This document shows positions 13,301-27,164 of a stretch of DNA of 64,000 nt, piece after piece. The position numbers and the translations under genes were made by a program. Positions within the stretch are counted from its first letter, which is position 1. The number at the start of each line of letters is the position of its first letter. The notes below the pieces were generated by a model. That model ran no database searches and was not told the origin of the DNA. It saw nothing but the letters and a program-made list of their open reading frames with translations. Source of the DNA: Orthonyx spaldingii (taxonomy: Eukaryota > Chordata > Aves > Passeriformes > Orthonychidae); NCBI GenBank assembly GCA_013397795.1, contig VZTJ01000294.1:4779143-4843142 (forward strand), written 5' to 3'.

Positions 13301-15700
13301 AGAAAGATGGACAAGATGGACCCTTGTTTGGTTTGGACCCGTCCAGTTACTGCACCTTAAGTCAAATTACTTACATATGCCCTAAAGTATTAGTCTGGTT
13401 TCTTTCAGAACTGAGAGTCCTTGGAGATAGATACTTGAAGGAAATGCCTAAACTAAATACTGTTATTGGAAAATATTGCTATGAGTTTTGTTCTGTGTTA
13501 GAATGATAAACATAAATGTTGGGAAAACTAATTATTCAATGACACGAGAGTACAGAAACTTGCAGCCTTTATGACTGACTGTATCTCTCTCCACAGTAGA
13601 TCAGTACTATTCATTCTGCCAGCAGCCTCATTTCTGGGACTTCCAAGGCTCCAAACTCCTCCTTCTTAAACAAGTTTTTCTGTTTTCTGAGAAGCTGAAG
13701 TACTTTGGACATTCTGTAATGAGTCCTGAGGTCAGTCAGCACCCTGAGACCAAAACTTTGGGTTTAATCTCTGTGCTGACTCAACCCCACAATTTGTGCC
13801 ACAGCCTCTCCTCAAACAAAACCAAAATGGGGTTACAGATATCTGTAGACTTTAAAGAGGCAAAGCCAGTTTGCAAATCTGATGTTTAGATTAAACTGAA
13901 TTCTTTACTTTCTGCCTCTGTACTAACATTCTACCATGAAAAAGAGGGACCATTAGTATCTTTAAAACCGCTAGGGAACAGCAGGAAAAATATTGCTGCA
14001 CCATTGACGCTACTTACAGAACATTTTCTATGGCTTATCATCTTCCCCAGGCAGCAATGCTAAGAAGTATGTTTGTGAAATAGATGCATATTTTATTTGT
14101 ACTTCTTGCAATTCTTGTATTATATGGAAATAGACTGTACTCTAGTTTTTAGACTTTTAATAATGATATTTAAAAATATAAATTTGTTGCTATACCTGGG
14201 GAGAAAAAAAATCTATCTACAGTACTTTCCTTTACCTGACTGCATATTTTGTATTGACACACATTTGTCCTACTTCAAGGATGCTTGATCTCTAAGCCTA
14301 GATCCCTTCCTTAGGAAGAGAAGTGAGAATAACTTGTGAGGCTGCCTCACTTCTCAGGGAAGATGAATGACTGTGAAAAGCTCTTCTGGCCAGTTGACAC
14401 AATTTTCTAATACTTGGGGGCATCCAGAAGTAAGCTTATTGCCTCCCACAGACTAACACCCACTCTAATTTTTATCTTTCTGGTAGAAAGTCAGTTACAC
14501 TGACTTTCACTCCCTGTATTATATTGATTTCTGAATAAAAGTCAGGAGGAGAGGGATGAGGAGGCAGCGGGGAACACCACTGCCCCTGAGCTTGGCCTGC
14601 TTCAGTGCCCTCTTTCAGTGCCCTCCACGGAGACTTTCCACCTTTGTGGTTGTTTCTCAGTACAACTGCCCTGCTACGGGTTTTCTTCCAAAGAGTTGTA
14701 GAATACAAATTTAAGGTTCACAAAATACTCAGAGAAAGTACTGTGCCCAAAGACTTTGTTCTGAGAATGACAAAGGCTTGTGAATGCTTCACATGAACAC
14801 CAGCCTCTTCTTGGGGGCTGCTAGCTAGTCTTGTTTACCAGTGCAATGACTCTGCACTCAATAAATTTTATAACCTCTTGTCTCAGTGCAAAAAGATTCC
14901 TGCCATCATAACTTACTCTGAGACTAGATGGGGAAAATAATATCCTCCATATCCCAAAGAAACAATTTCCTGTTAGTGTAATAAACTGTTGTGTGGGTTT
15001 GGTTTTTTTAGGGAAATTTTGAAGCATTATTAACTGGTTAGTAAAATCTAGAATTAAGCATTCTTTTCCTCTTTTTGAAAAATTACCACCCTCTGAGGCT
15101 TTGTGAAGATATATAGAATTGAACATATACAAAAATGCACACATACACATGTATCTACAGACATACATATATATGATTACAGATTTAATCGGATTCTAGA
15201 TATTCTCATCCTCAAGTGCTGAAGTTCTAACTACTTGTTAAAACATAATTTTGCATGCACAGGAAACAGTTCTCTTTAGCTCAAACAGCTTTTGCTGTAA
15301 CAAGCAATCTTGTTTCATTTCCTTAAAGATCACAGGGAATTTGTCTTCAGCCTTAATCACTTTAGGTCTTTCTTTCCCAAAACTCAGACACAATTTCTGA
15401 GAAACTGTGATAGGCAGAAATTTATCATGCAGAAACAAACTGCAGATATCCTTGGTACTGCTCATCTTTGTCTCAGAAGGACTTGGTGTGCATTTCAGCA
15501 CAGCTCGATCATAGCAGATGTATATTGTACATGATAAACCCATGAAATGAGCTGGGCAGTCCACACTTCACCTGCTTTGTCTCCTGTGGGATGTTAATGA
15601 CCCTTGGTATCTTTATCTTTCTTTCAGAGGATATTTTTATCAGGAAGCAAGTACTGGTAAAGCACCAGCAGCAGAAAGAACTCTCCCGAACAAATGTTTT

Positions 15701-15720
15701 GGTCAGGTCAGGTCAGGTCA
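15701..15720 (+). repeat. Four tandem GGTCA units
   Basis: A perfect pentamer array of four GGTCA copies. Read from the second unit it gives three overlapping AGGTCA hexamers, the consensus nuclear-receptor half-site. The first and third hexamers lie in the same orientation with a four-base spacer, which is the DR4 geometry known for thyroid-hormone receptor and LXR heterodimers with RXR. Occupancy is inference, and a simple pentanucleotide microsatellite is the alternative. Confidence 0.85.
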
Positions 15721-16685
15721 TGGTTGCCAAGCTTGAGTCACTCCAGGGTGGTTTACGATTTCCAAGGCTTTATATTGCATTTAATTTTTTGTATGCAGCT
15801 TTCCATAATAGACTTTGAAGTCAAGGGTAGAAATTATTACATGGAAGTTTTGGACAGCATGTGTTTTTTAAGTAACCTCAAATAGACAAACAACATTAGT
15901 AGGATTATGTTCTCCCTGGGCCAGATTCTGCTCTCCTGTGCATAAGTAGTTCTGCACACACACTTGAGGATGTATCCAGGAATGTGAAGAAGGGTGAATA
16001 GGTGTAACGTTTTTAATACTGGAGGTTGGGTAAAATAATTTACTGGAATTTGGGTTTGAAAAAGACAGGTGAGAAAAACAAAACCAGATATACTTGAGTC
16101 CACACAGCACAAGTTGGCAGAGGTCAGCAATCTAAGGAAGAGAGGTTGACCCAAAATCATCTGGAAAAGCTCCAGAAATTACGCTGTAAAGATAACGCTG
16201 TGGGAATGGGGGAATGCAGGAATGTGTGCCAGAGGCCTCCTTGCACATGGTCTGGTTTTACACAGGTCTGAGTTGTGCTCAGGAGATGGAGGTGACATTT
16301 GAGTCAGTGGTGGCAGGAGTGAGGGGTAAACTTTGGCTCAGTTTGATCTCCATCTTACGAAACAAAAGTTCTTGCATTAGGACCATTATAGACATGATAT
16401 TTCTCAGAGCCTTCCCATGAAGACTTCTTTGGAGGAAGGATAATTTGGGCTACCCTGCAGTGCCAATCACAGGTAGGGTTACGCACACCTGCTGTGCAAA
16501 AATGTATCTGTAGAAGCCACATCAAGTTTTGGGCATATTTCTTTGGTAACAGAGAGTATATTATTTTGATCAAAGACACACATATAGTAAGAGTAAATGG
16601 AATATTTCTTACAGCCCCTTGTTAATGTAAGGCAATCCTTCCTGTTAAATAGGTTCATGTGTTTAGACAAAGAGGGAGGTTGCAT

Positions 16686-16717
16686 ATGCATGAAAACTTG
16701 ATGGAATATTCATGCAT
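16686..16717. repeat. 9-bp perfect inverted repeat, ATGCAT core
   Basis: Arms at 16686-16694 (ATGCATGAA) and 16709-16717 (TTCATGCAT) are exact reverse complements separated by 14 bases. Each arm contains ATGCAT, related to POU-homeodomain sites. It could act as paired sites or form a short hairpin, and nothing nearby indicates an RNA gene. Confidence 0.8.
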
Positions 16718-17880
16718 TTAAAGGAATATACCAAAAGCCTTATAGTAAAATAATGTATGACTGCAATGATCACAAGTGTGTAAGTTTGAAGGAGTTGATC
16801 TAAATTAACAGAGTTAGGTAATGAATCAAAAGCAATGTGAGAACTGGTATTCTTCATATCTGTATCTCTATCAGCATATTACCATTGCCATTCTTGCATT
16901 TAAGCATTTTTTCAAAATATACTGAGGTGATCTGTACCAAATGACAAGAAAACTAGCCTTCTCCTTCAGCTGCCAGTCTGCAGTCCTGCACTTCAAGGAA
17001 AACAGTATCACTTGCCAAAATTTCATCCTTCTGTCTTGTACTTCTCTTCATTCTTATTTAATTAAGACAAGTGCAGGGCCAATCCCACGGACACATTGTT
17101 AGGATTTTTGCTATCAGCTGAAAACTGAAAAGCAACTGAAAGCAGAATTTGATTCATTGACCATACTCATGTGACAGCTGCACACACTATACTACTGTAT
17201 ATCTGGTTTGGAGCAGGATCATCACACTCAGAAAATAATTCAGGATGAATCTGCATCATGCACTAAATGTGAAATCAGCAGTAATTCATGATTCTAAAAA
17301 AAAGTTTTCCACTCTCATCTAGAGACTCAGCCGTCAGCATTACTCAGTGTGTTGTGAATCAATGAACTAAATCAGCCTCTAGCAGAGTGTGGATTAGAAA
17401 AGTCACTCTTTCCCAGAGGAAAATACTGCGTATGAGTTTAGTGTAACAGCTTCCTGCTCCCTGATTTAGATCACAAGACATTAAAATACAGTAAATATCT
17501 ATAACCGAGACAGCATTAAAAAGGCTCTGCTCCACAAATGAAACATCTGCGTCTTCATGACAGAACATCTTAATTGCTTTGGTTAATTACTACTCATCAA
17601 AAAAAGACAGGAAAGTGGGACATCCAGAATAAAATGAGATATCAAGGGGCACATCTTCTGCATTCGTTTAGGTTGGTCTGTGTAGTAACAGGTTACATTT
17701 CATACGGTTTCTGACAGGAGCCATTCATGCCAAATATAACTACTTGAACCTGCAAGTCAACTGTTTAAACTGTTCCACTACAGCAGGAACCCACAGCATT
17801 TCACTCCACCACCAATTACACATCTAACTTAAAAATCACCTAACAGAGGCTAGAAGAGAATCCTTCATCCTTTTCCACAT

Positions 17881-17893
17881 ACACACACACACA
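17881..17893. repeat. Short (AC)n microsatellite
   Basis: About six and a half AC units, followed by AGAAG. A short ordinary dinucleotide repeat. Confidence 0.85.
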
Positions 17894-17914
17894 GAAGCCC
17901 TAACCATCCTGCTG

Positions 17915-17938
17915 GTTGTCAGAAGTGTTGTCAGAAGT
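17915..17938. repeat. 12-bp perfect tandem duplication
   Basis: The unit GTTGTCAGAAGT occurs twice back to back with no mismatch, suggesting a recent local duplication. The second copy runs into GAGTAAC, so its end reads as a weak plus-strand splice donor. No exon is otherwise supported. Confidence 0.9.
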
Positions 17939-18718
17939 GAGTAACTTCTTTTAGTGTGCTGACAAACATAAAACTGACTTGTTTTACAATGAACAGCTCA
18001 AATGTATGGGATTGGACACGTGAAGCAGCTCTCAACTATGTGATACAGGCCTACCCTTTAAAAGAGAGTGATACTTCTGAATGTGACCAAGCAGGAGCAT
18101 TTGTAAAGGCAGTGGTGGCACGTAGTGTTGTGCCACTGTCCTTCATTCTTACGTAAAGTAGACAGCTCTGAGATTAAATGAAAATTTAAGATGTTTTTCC
18201 ACACAGTAGATTTTCTGTCTATATGAAGAGTCCAATTACAGTCAGCAGCATTTTTAAAAACCAAGTGTTATTTTGCAAATGAACCCTTTGATCAAATGCA
18301 ATATTGACACTTTAGCCATGCTGGGGTGAGGAGGAGAAGCCCAGTCCCAGCATACACATCTGTCTTATCGAGTTCTCTTTTTATATCAATTATATTATAT
18401 CTAACAAATTTTCTGTGTATGGTTTTCAGGATAAGGAAAATAAATCTTTGGCATCTACACGTTCTATCCTTCTCTCTTCTTATGTGTATAAATATATATT
18501 GTTGTTATTTTGAAAACAAACAAACAAAAAAACTCCAAACCCAAAAGGAAAGCATTATTATCAGTCAGAATTATGGGAAGACTGAATGAACTGTGAAGGT
18601 TTAAAATAAATGCTATCTTTTCAGCTCTAGAATTATGCCTGTGGGAGACAGTAGAACTCCGAGGTTTATTGCATAGTGAGAGGTGAAAGACAGCCTGTCC
18701 TCCTCAACAGTCTCTGGC

Positions 18719-18728
18719 AGCGCCCCCT
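18719..18728 (-). promoter_or_regulatory. Partial CTCF-like core (AGGGGGCGCT on minus strand)
   Basis: Ten bases match the AGGGGGCGCT half of the vertebrate CTCF consensus on the minus strand. The usual CCACC part of the motif is not conserved (GGGAA here). This is a GC-rich patch with a CpG in otherwise AT-rich DNA. It is a weak candidate for a CTCF site. Confidence 0.25.
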
Positions 18729-20000
18729 TCCCTCAGACTGTACTGCCAGAACAAGGTCCTAGGGAGGAGGAATAAAAGGTCTTCACCTTTGTATTATCAG
18801 TTGTACTGAAATTAGCTACATGCATAAAATGACATCTGACCTCTTCTAATGACATACATACACACACAGGTGTAATTTTTTACCTCCACATGCTCTAAAT
18901 TAAATTAGCACATATAAACCTGGTTTTAGGAAACAGTAACAGCAGTCTATACTACCTTCTGTTATAGAAACCCTTCCAGTCAAAGTTTTTTCATGAAGGA
19001 CCCTCCACTGCATTGACCTGAGAGAAGCAAGGCTCTGTCTGGGTCCCAGAAACTTGCCATTTATTGATGAGCAGTCTTGAAGGTATTCATGCTATGCACA
19101 GCTTTTATTTCATATAATAAAATGTCAGATAATAAGGTAAATTAGAAACGTTCAATGGGAGCTTATCTTGCATATATGCATAATGTATTTTGGGACCAGA
19201 CAAGTATAGACCAGGCAGACAAAAATTGCAAGATACCATAACAGCACCACTAAGTTATTTTTCTGTATCAAAACTTTTCTAGTTATCACTTAAATTTTGT
19301 ATTCCTCACTAAAGCTGAAAGCTAAAAAGTAAAGCTATATATATTTATTGGACTTTGAATATAACATAAACTTAAAAGTTACCTTCTTACATGCTGTGAC
19401 AGAGCTTCCCAAACTGCTTGCAGAACTGTCTGTGCTGCTGCCTTGGCACTCTGGGACTTCATGCATCAGTGGCGATTCAAAGTTGCTGAAGAACAAAAAA
19501 GAAACAAGCCCCCAAAAACCTTTCCAGTGACTCAGCTACGTAAATAACTCAAGTAATACCAGAACACAGGTCAGTAAAGACATGTAACTTAGAATACAAG
19601 AAGCTGTCTATACTCTCCCAGCTGATGTTACTAGTGCTAATTTTCCCTTTTTGGAAGACTATCCTGAGCTACATACTTTGGATATAAAATAGCAGACTGA
19701 TGTCTTTTGAAGACTAGAGGAAAGTACAAACTGCCTATAACCAGACCTGTCTTGAATGCCACTGTAAAAAGTAGTACTAGCTTGTTTTCATAAGCAGGCA
19801 GCTAGGAGCAGCAAATGAAATACTTGCGGCATTAATTCAGCTTGGTAAAACCCAGAAATATTTGCTGCATTTTTACCTGCTAGGATGGAAGTACAGGGGT
19901 AGTGATTATAAAGTAAAAAACACAACAGGAGAGGTAGTATTCTGTAATCCAGATGGAATAGCTCAATACACTGTAGGTTTGGAGCAAGGGTAAGTCATGC

Positions 20001-23000
20001 ACATATTCTGTTTTGTGAGTCAGTGGTACACAACAAATATGTTTACTTTGGGATTGTGTAGATGTGAAATACAAAACCATAAAAACAAGTTTCCCCAGCC
20101 AAATTATTTGCATGCACAGCAAGAATCAGCCTCATACTTTTCTTTTGGAATAGTTCAGGCCAGTCTTCTAAAATTTTCCATCATATAATAATCACAATGG
20201 TCCAAGATTAATGAAGCTTCTCATTCTGGTCATGACATGATCACATTTAAAGGTCACACATGCTAAAGAACTATCTATCCAGAAACATACTAGGGGAAAA
20301 GTATCCTACATGATCATGTTCTGCTTCCCAGATTGGGTCTTTGGAGTGCTTTTAATTATTGCAAGTCACCTATGAGAATATGTGGATAATGTTGTGATGG
20401 ACCACAACAAGTGACCAGGTTACCATGGCTTGAGTAATAGCCTCTCATCGGTTCCAATGGGATAACAGACCATGTGCAACTTTCTGCTATGCTCAAACCT
20501 AAAGCATTTTCCTGAGCCACCTTTACTGGAATGTAAACCAGTACGTCAAGAGGAGGCCACTTTCACTTATTTTTCCCGAACTCCACAGCCAACCATGACT
20601 AAGGCTACCTTTCCCTCAAAGACTCATGCATGTACCTTTCACTTAGGACTAGTTATGAATATATCCATTCCCACTGGTAAGTAATTTTGTCAGTGAGAAT
20701 TTTGCTGATGTGTGTGGTGCTATGCCATAATAATTTTTAAAAAGTATCTAGATGTGCTGGAATTAGAAGAGTGAATAAAAAATATAAAACTAATTTAGCA
20801 TTTATTAATTGCTAGCTGCGGGGAAGCGTCATGAATCACGTGGGATGACTGAATACAGATGCACAAGTGAAAACAGAGGGTTAAGTGACTTCACTTGAAA
20901 AGTGTGCTACTACTTAATACTCTCGAAGATACTAGCATCATTTGTACCTAGAAAAAAGACTTCTGTTTGTTTACAAAATTCTGCTTCATTGCTTAGATGA
21001 TATAGATACACAGTAACAGTTCTGGGCAGTAATTTCTCTGGCATTTGACAAAGCAAAATAGCATTTTATAGGCCTTATACTAAGTTCTTTAACAGAATGA
21101 AGGAAATTAAACACATGAAGTCAATTCTGGCTTTCTAACTTCATTAAAAGTAGGAACCTCATTCAGAGGGTCAAATCTTATATAAATTATCTTCCTTAAT
21201 AAGTCCACATTGAGATGTAGCCTCTGTAGGAGGTAAAACTCACTACTCCTGGCAAAGCTGTGCACTGCCTCTTTTTATAAGATGCATCACTTCTGCAATC
21301 TAATAGAAAATTACAGATCAAATCTGACCTGCAGGTTGAAGTACAAGACCTGTTGCTTCCTCCTGCTCTTCACTGAGAGGAAGACTGAGTGACTCTGCCA
21401 CTGCTTCACCCTACAGGGAGCTGATGGGCTGCTAATGACTATTTGCTCTCAGTTCCACTGTGTGCAGGGAACTGAATTTCAGTGCATGAAGTGTTGCTAA
21501 GTCTACCAGCAACAAAAATGACAATCTGACAAGTACCTGAGGGCTTTCTTTGGAACTTAATTAAACAGTACAAACAGAATAGCACATTAAAGCATAGCTG
21601 GAAAATGTAGCTGAAGAGTCATATTCTGGAGTATCAACAAATATGTGCTATCTCTGGACAACATTTCAGCAAGGGGTAGCACATGGCACGTCCCATACAG
21701 ATGTAAAGCTCTCCTCCAAGTCATGCGGAAAGTGAAATGATCTGTAAAAGCTTCTTAATCCTTTAAAACCTGTGTTCTTTTCAAAATAAGCCCACTTTTC
21801 ATTTGTAAATATAGAAAAACTTGTTAAAAGTACATGATGACTGAAACAAATGCAGAATGCCATTAAAAGTTTCAAATGAGACAAGGCTCCAACTCAGACT
21901 GAAGTTCAGACATGAAATTCAACTGCCTTTAGTGTTCCCAAAATCTGGTAAACCTAAATCGTCTTGCCACCTATCCCAGTCCTTAGAGTTGTATTTCACA
22001 TCCAGCTGATTACTTGGAGCACAGGAAAAATCAGCAACTGTGTTTCGCAGGACAAGGGAGAATGCATTTACAAGTATCTCTAACACTCTCAGAACTTCTT
22101 TTTTGTCTTAGGCTCACGTTTCCTGTTCTGTAACTGCAGAGCAGAACACCTATTCTCATGCTGTACTGCATTTCAATTCCTGAAATGTGCAAGGGACAGG
22201 AACTCTGGGCTCCCACCGCTTGCAAAGAGCTTCAACCAGTCAGGGTTCAGTCACTGAAAAGCAGAAAAAATTAAGCAAAGAAGTGTTAAAATAGGAGAGT
22301 TACATCCAGTTTTATACTCTACAGGCTTTTCCTTATTGAGTCTATGGGTACACAATTTCTGAAAGAAGCACAGGGACACACCCTCCAACCCTGAGCCTGG
22401 CCACTCTTGCTGGTCAGTCAGGTACATGATCCCCTCTAGGTGTCAAAATAATTGCAGATTTGTAGTGGTGCATGCCAACTGATGGGAAAATGAGCACCCA
22501 GCTGCGCTTCTTCAGGCTGGGAATCCAACATCACAAATCTGAGTCTTCTGTAATTCAGGGAGGTGCAGTGTATGAAGTCCTGCATAGATACCTCCAGGGG
22601 CACAGGTCTTTCTTCCAATATGGAACACGGATTTGGCTTTTCAACATCTCTTTTTCAATTATCTCAACTCTCAGTTAGGGCAGTTTCCTCTTCTCTTTAT
22701 CCTGTGGGTACCCTTTCTTAGCTTTCGTTTTCAACAGGTATGTGTTTTCTCAAGAGACCCTCCTCAGGCCATACAGCTCTGCCACTCTCACTCTGTAGCA
22801 AAGGCAGTAATATAAACCTATTTGCCATTAACTCTCCAGGGAAAAACTATTCTGTCTTTGAGAAGCTTCCTGCTCCCATTAGTTCCTCAATAGCAGGAGG
22901 CTGAAAGAAATTCTTCCAGAGATGTAGCCAGCTCATCATCGAGTGATAGCTCTGCATTGGTACTATGCTCGTTAGTTCACATCAAGAGCTTACACAAAGT

Positions 23001-26000
23001 GCTAGACTTCAAGACATCTGGCACAGATTGGAGCCTTTTCACTACAAGATAAAGAAAGCTGTTGAAGCTTTCAGGTCTCAGTTCTCAAGTTTGCTTGGCT
23101 TTCTTGTTTAGTATGTGATGGGGAATGCTGATCTGAATTAGATGTGCTCATCTGACTTGAAGGTATCACAAAAAGCCACAGGCATAGCAAGCAATCTCTG
23201 TTAAGGGATGGCTCATTTTAGGAGCTTTCTTTTGGTGTGAAAGATCCTAATCTATAATTCAGCTTTTGAAACTGAAGTTGGGAACCTGGACCTAGGACTT
23301 GGTGTTAACTGCCCCATTTTCACTTTAGTATTTCTATCAACAGAGAAGTCTCCACACTCATTTGCCACGAAGTGCTATCTCACTGATTCATCAATTGTAA
23401 CTGGCAATTTTTTTCCTACAAGCTATATGCACTCACAAAGAATACAAACAAATTTCCTGAAAATTAGAGGACTGTAGTAAAAAGCTATGAGGTTTTTGTC
23501 ACTAACTGTAATAATAACACATCATGTATTACTGACCAAAATGCAAACCAATTGCTTCATCTTTCCTATGCTGAATAATTCAAAAATACTGACCTCGATG
23601 ATTCAAGACTTAATCAAAAAACTCACAGCTGCTCCTAAAAATAATTATCTTCTTTGCAGATGTGGCAGATGGTGCTACATCAACTAAGATGAGGTAATTT
23701 AAAGAATTCCCCAGGTTACCACTAAAGAAAATTAATCTTGTGAAACAATATCAGAAACTTCAATTTCCTACCATCTTGAACAAGCATAACCAGCTTCCCA
23801 AAACTTGTTCCTCAATAATCATTCCTAAGGAGCAATATAAATAAATAATAAGTGACCATTACATAGGTATTTTTTGAATCAATCATATTACAGCCTGCTG
23901 CTTTTCCTCTTTTCATTATGACTCCTAATCTTGGCATTTTGAACACAGAAAACCTACTAATCCATGAAAAAAATAATCTTGAAGGAAGCAGACTGAATGA
24001 ACACAGTGAGGTTTCTCAGTGCAATTAATGCCAAGCTATAGTAAGCTACATTTCTGGTGTTCTGCTAATATTTGTAGTGAACATCATGGACAAGGAAAAA
24101 GGGATGAATCTCATTTAGAAATAGAAATACGAGAGAAGTGAAAGCAGAGCAAAATACCTTAGCATCTTCTTACTTTTACCCTCACAAATAAACCCGAAAG
24201 CTACTCAGCAACTGAGGAAGGCAGCCAATTTAATCCAGCCCCTAAGCAAGAAGCAGTTTTGAAAGTCATGCAGTGTTCAAACAGCATCTCTTAACTTCAA
24301 AGCCTTTTTGAAGTGGACAGACTAGTCATACTCTTTCCTCACGCTACCTTTCAGATTTTACAGTTTTAAAATTTACGTTTGCATGTAAACAGGTCAGCAA
24401 AGTTATTAGGAGCAAAATCTTTAGATGCAACAGTGTCAAAGTTACTATTCTAATCCATACAAATGGCTTTTACTCAGTCTGGACCATGCGTATACTTCAA
24501 TCAGAGCACAGATGGTTAGTCAAACAGATGCTCTATAAATATCTCAAACAAATGTCTTTCTGATTTTGTTATGGATTTGGAACCCATGTGCAGAATATAA
24601 TCACTGGCAATATCAGGATCTCATCTTGTAAGGTATTCACAAACTTGTTTCAGTCTCCCATGACTGCTATTGGCTTCACTGGAAACTAAAACACTGAATA
24701 CTTCCCTTCATTGTCTATGCAGTCTAACAGGTACAGATTGGGGTTTACAGATCAGCACACTAAAAAGACTAGATGTTTAAATGCTTTATATTCAGATTGC
24801 TCATTTCGTAGTGTCTATTGGGTACTCTTGATTTACATTTCATTTTTATTAGTGATGTAGCTGCCAAAAGACCAGGTCTTTAGCTACATGCTGATGAAAA
24901 ACAGAAGCAGAGAAAAGACAGCCCATGCTGGGGTACACTTCACAATGCCCAAAGAGCCCTGAATGACCTTTATTCTGCTCCAAATTAAACCAGTAAATAA
25001 ATCTAGAAGTCTCTGCAAGCAGTAGCAATCATCAGCCTTCTTTCAAATCATGTTTTTAAAATATTATAGAAGAACAGTCAAGTTTTACTGAATAATAAAT
25101 GTAAACACAACTAACTACATTTTTTATGATCTACTTAGAAATATTCTTTCCTTCCTGAGTTTATTGATTGAATTATTAAGGGTAAAATAACAAGGCTTTA
25201 TGTACAAGTCTGACAAACTCCTCCACATTCAATAGCTATGGCAGAATATATTCAATTCAGAGCTGACAATCAAATCTAAGAGTTGGCACTCAGCAGCTGA
25301 ATGACAGATGATTGGGTTGGTGGGTTTTGATGGTTAACTGTATTTCAGTAATTTACTGACAGAGAGTCAACCCAATATAGACTGGCTTTTGCACACAGCT
25401 GATAGGCATCCTGCCTTTTTCCCACCTATCCCCGGATCTGACATGGCTTTAGGACAATTCTACATGGACCTTTGTTATGCTGGTAGAATGGCTACTTACT
25501 AAGGAAACCTTACAGAAAGAACAGGTTTGGACCTTAGTCAGAGGAGTCTACAGAAAAGAACAGGAGGAACTGTTGAGATCTCTTCTGGTGGGAAATGCCT
25601 ACAACAATTCACAGGTAACAGGAACTTGTGCAGAGTTCCTGAGGTGGAGGGTGTTTTAGAAGGTATGAAAAGATGCCCTGGATCAACTGCTAGGGACCAG
25701 CAAGGTCTGATGAAGAAGACTGACTAAACTTGGGAAAGATTAAGGAAGAGACCCTTAAATTCAGGGAAGGCTAAAGGACTTTACCTTATGGAGATGTACT
25801 GAAAGACAGCTCAGACTGCTTTTCTGCCCCAAAAGCAAGGAGTCTGTACTCAGGTCTGCAGTGCCAGCCAGTGGGAAACTAAGGCTCTGTTGAGCGTTTG
25901 ACTGCAGGAAAGATAAGAAATCCTGTTAAAGGAAGGATTCTTCGAGCAATTAGTCTGTATACAAATAACTTAAATGAGCAGTGCTGATTAAGAAGATGAT

Positions 26001-27164
26001 TTTAGAGAGATACAGGCACAGGTATTACAGAAACATCAGAATAAGGTAGCTTCATTTCCTCTACAGCAAAGCAATAGGCTTGCTACTATTTAAGCCTGCT
26101 AAGTCAGCAAAAAATAATATAAAATCTGAAATATTCTTAAAAAGATGCCCCACAAAAAAATTTCTTATTCACTTAGCATATGTAGGTGTACTGTACAAAG
26201 GTACTGGTCCTCGCGCCGTGGAAAGGACAAAGGAGAAAATAATTATTTTTCCACTCTAACAAAAATGTTCATGACTGTGTATTTATTAAGAAATTTATAT
26301 TATTACTTCATTTCTGATGGCAACGCCTATTCTTAATATAGATTATATTGTTAGTGCAGCAGAATGTAATAGTCCAAATGTATGATGTTATCTGATTCTC
26401 CTTTAAAAAGAATGGAACAAACATTGTGACACAGCTGGAAACTGGTAAAATTTGGTCCAAATTAAATACATAACAAATGTGCAAGCAGCTCCCACAGATT
26501 TCAACTAGAAATGGAAATTCTCAGCACTTTTCAAGAAGAAATCAAAGATGTTGCAAATTAGGCTTTCATGCCATAAACCACAGGGTAACTTTTCACAGTC
26601 TGTTTTATGTTTCTTGTATCTAACAAACAACTTGTGCTCACTGCCTGCTCCTCTCATCCTTTTGCTGTGCACAAACTGTCAGCTGGGCATTTCAGGACAA
26701 CCAGTGGAACACAACATAGGAAAACATAGTGGTTTTATGTGGAGGATTTAAATCTTGCCTTAATGCACTCGTTAAGTATTTTTGGCATCCTATTTATATT
26801 ATATAGCCAAACATCACAGTCAAGCTTCTCAACCATTTTTTGTCATCAACAAATGTGATTCTCATTCGGAGCATCAGAGCAACAACCACATACTGACAAA
26901 ACAGGCCTCAAAGCACAGCACAGGCAACCAAGTATTTCACTATCTAACAATCTTTTTTAAAGGCTACCCCTTTAAAGATCTCAAATTTAATTTATAAAAG
27001 CTTTTTAGTGATTGTATTCGAGACAGATATTGAGTATTTCTGAAGGGAAGAGTAATGTGACGAAGATGTTCATAACTTAGAAGTAAATGTGTATGTCATG
27101 ACTTTATTTGAATACAAAATGCATGTACCTAATCAAAGCTTGCTAGCTCTTTGTGTGTTTTCCT
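20001..27164. other. AT-rich non-coding DNA, nothing recognised
   Basis: I see no gene, RNA gene or mobile element. Open frames are all below about 75 codons and have no recognisable similarity. A CACGTG E-box inside ATCACGTGGG lies near 20837. It resembles bHLH-ZIP sites but is isolated. Confidence 0.65.

Larger units (their letters stand above)
10001..20000. other. AT-rich non-coding DNA with short repeats and motifs
   Basis: No protein-coding gene is recognisable. The longest open frames (about 105-115 codons near 11.9, 14.8, 15.2 and 15.8 kb) have no family resemblance and read as low-complexity hydrophobic translations of AT-rich DNA. The stretch holds the separately listed palindrome at 10997, G tracts at 13287, GTTAAAATA repeats at 13173, the GGTCA array at 15701, an inverted repeat at 16686, the AC run at 17881, a 12-bp tandem duplication at 17915 and a partial CTCF-like core at 18719. 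Nothing else was seen. Confidence 0.7.
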
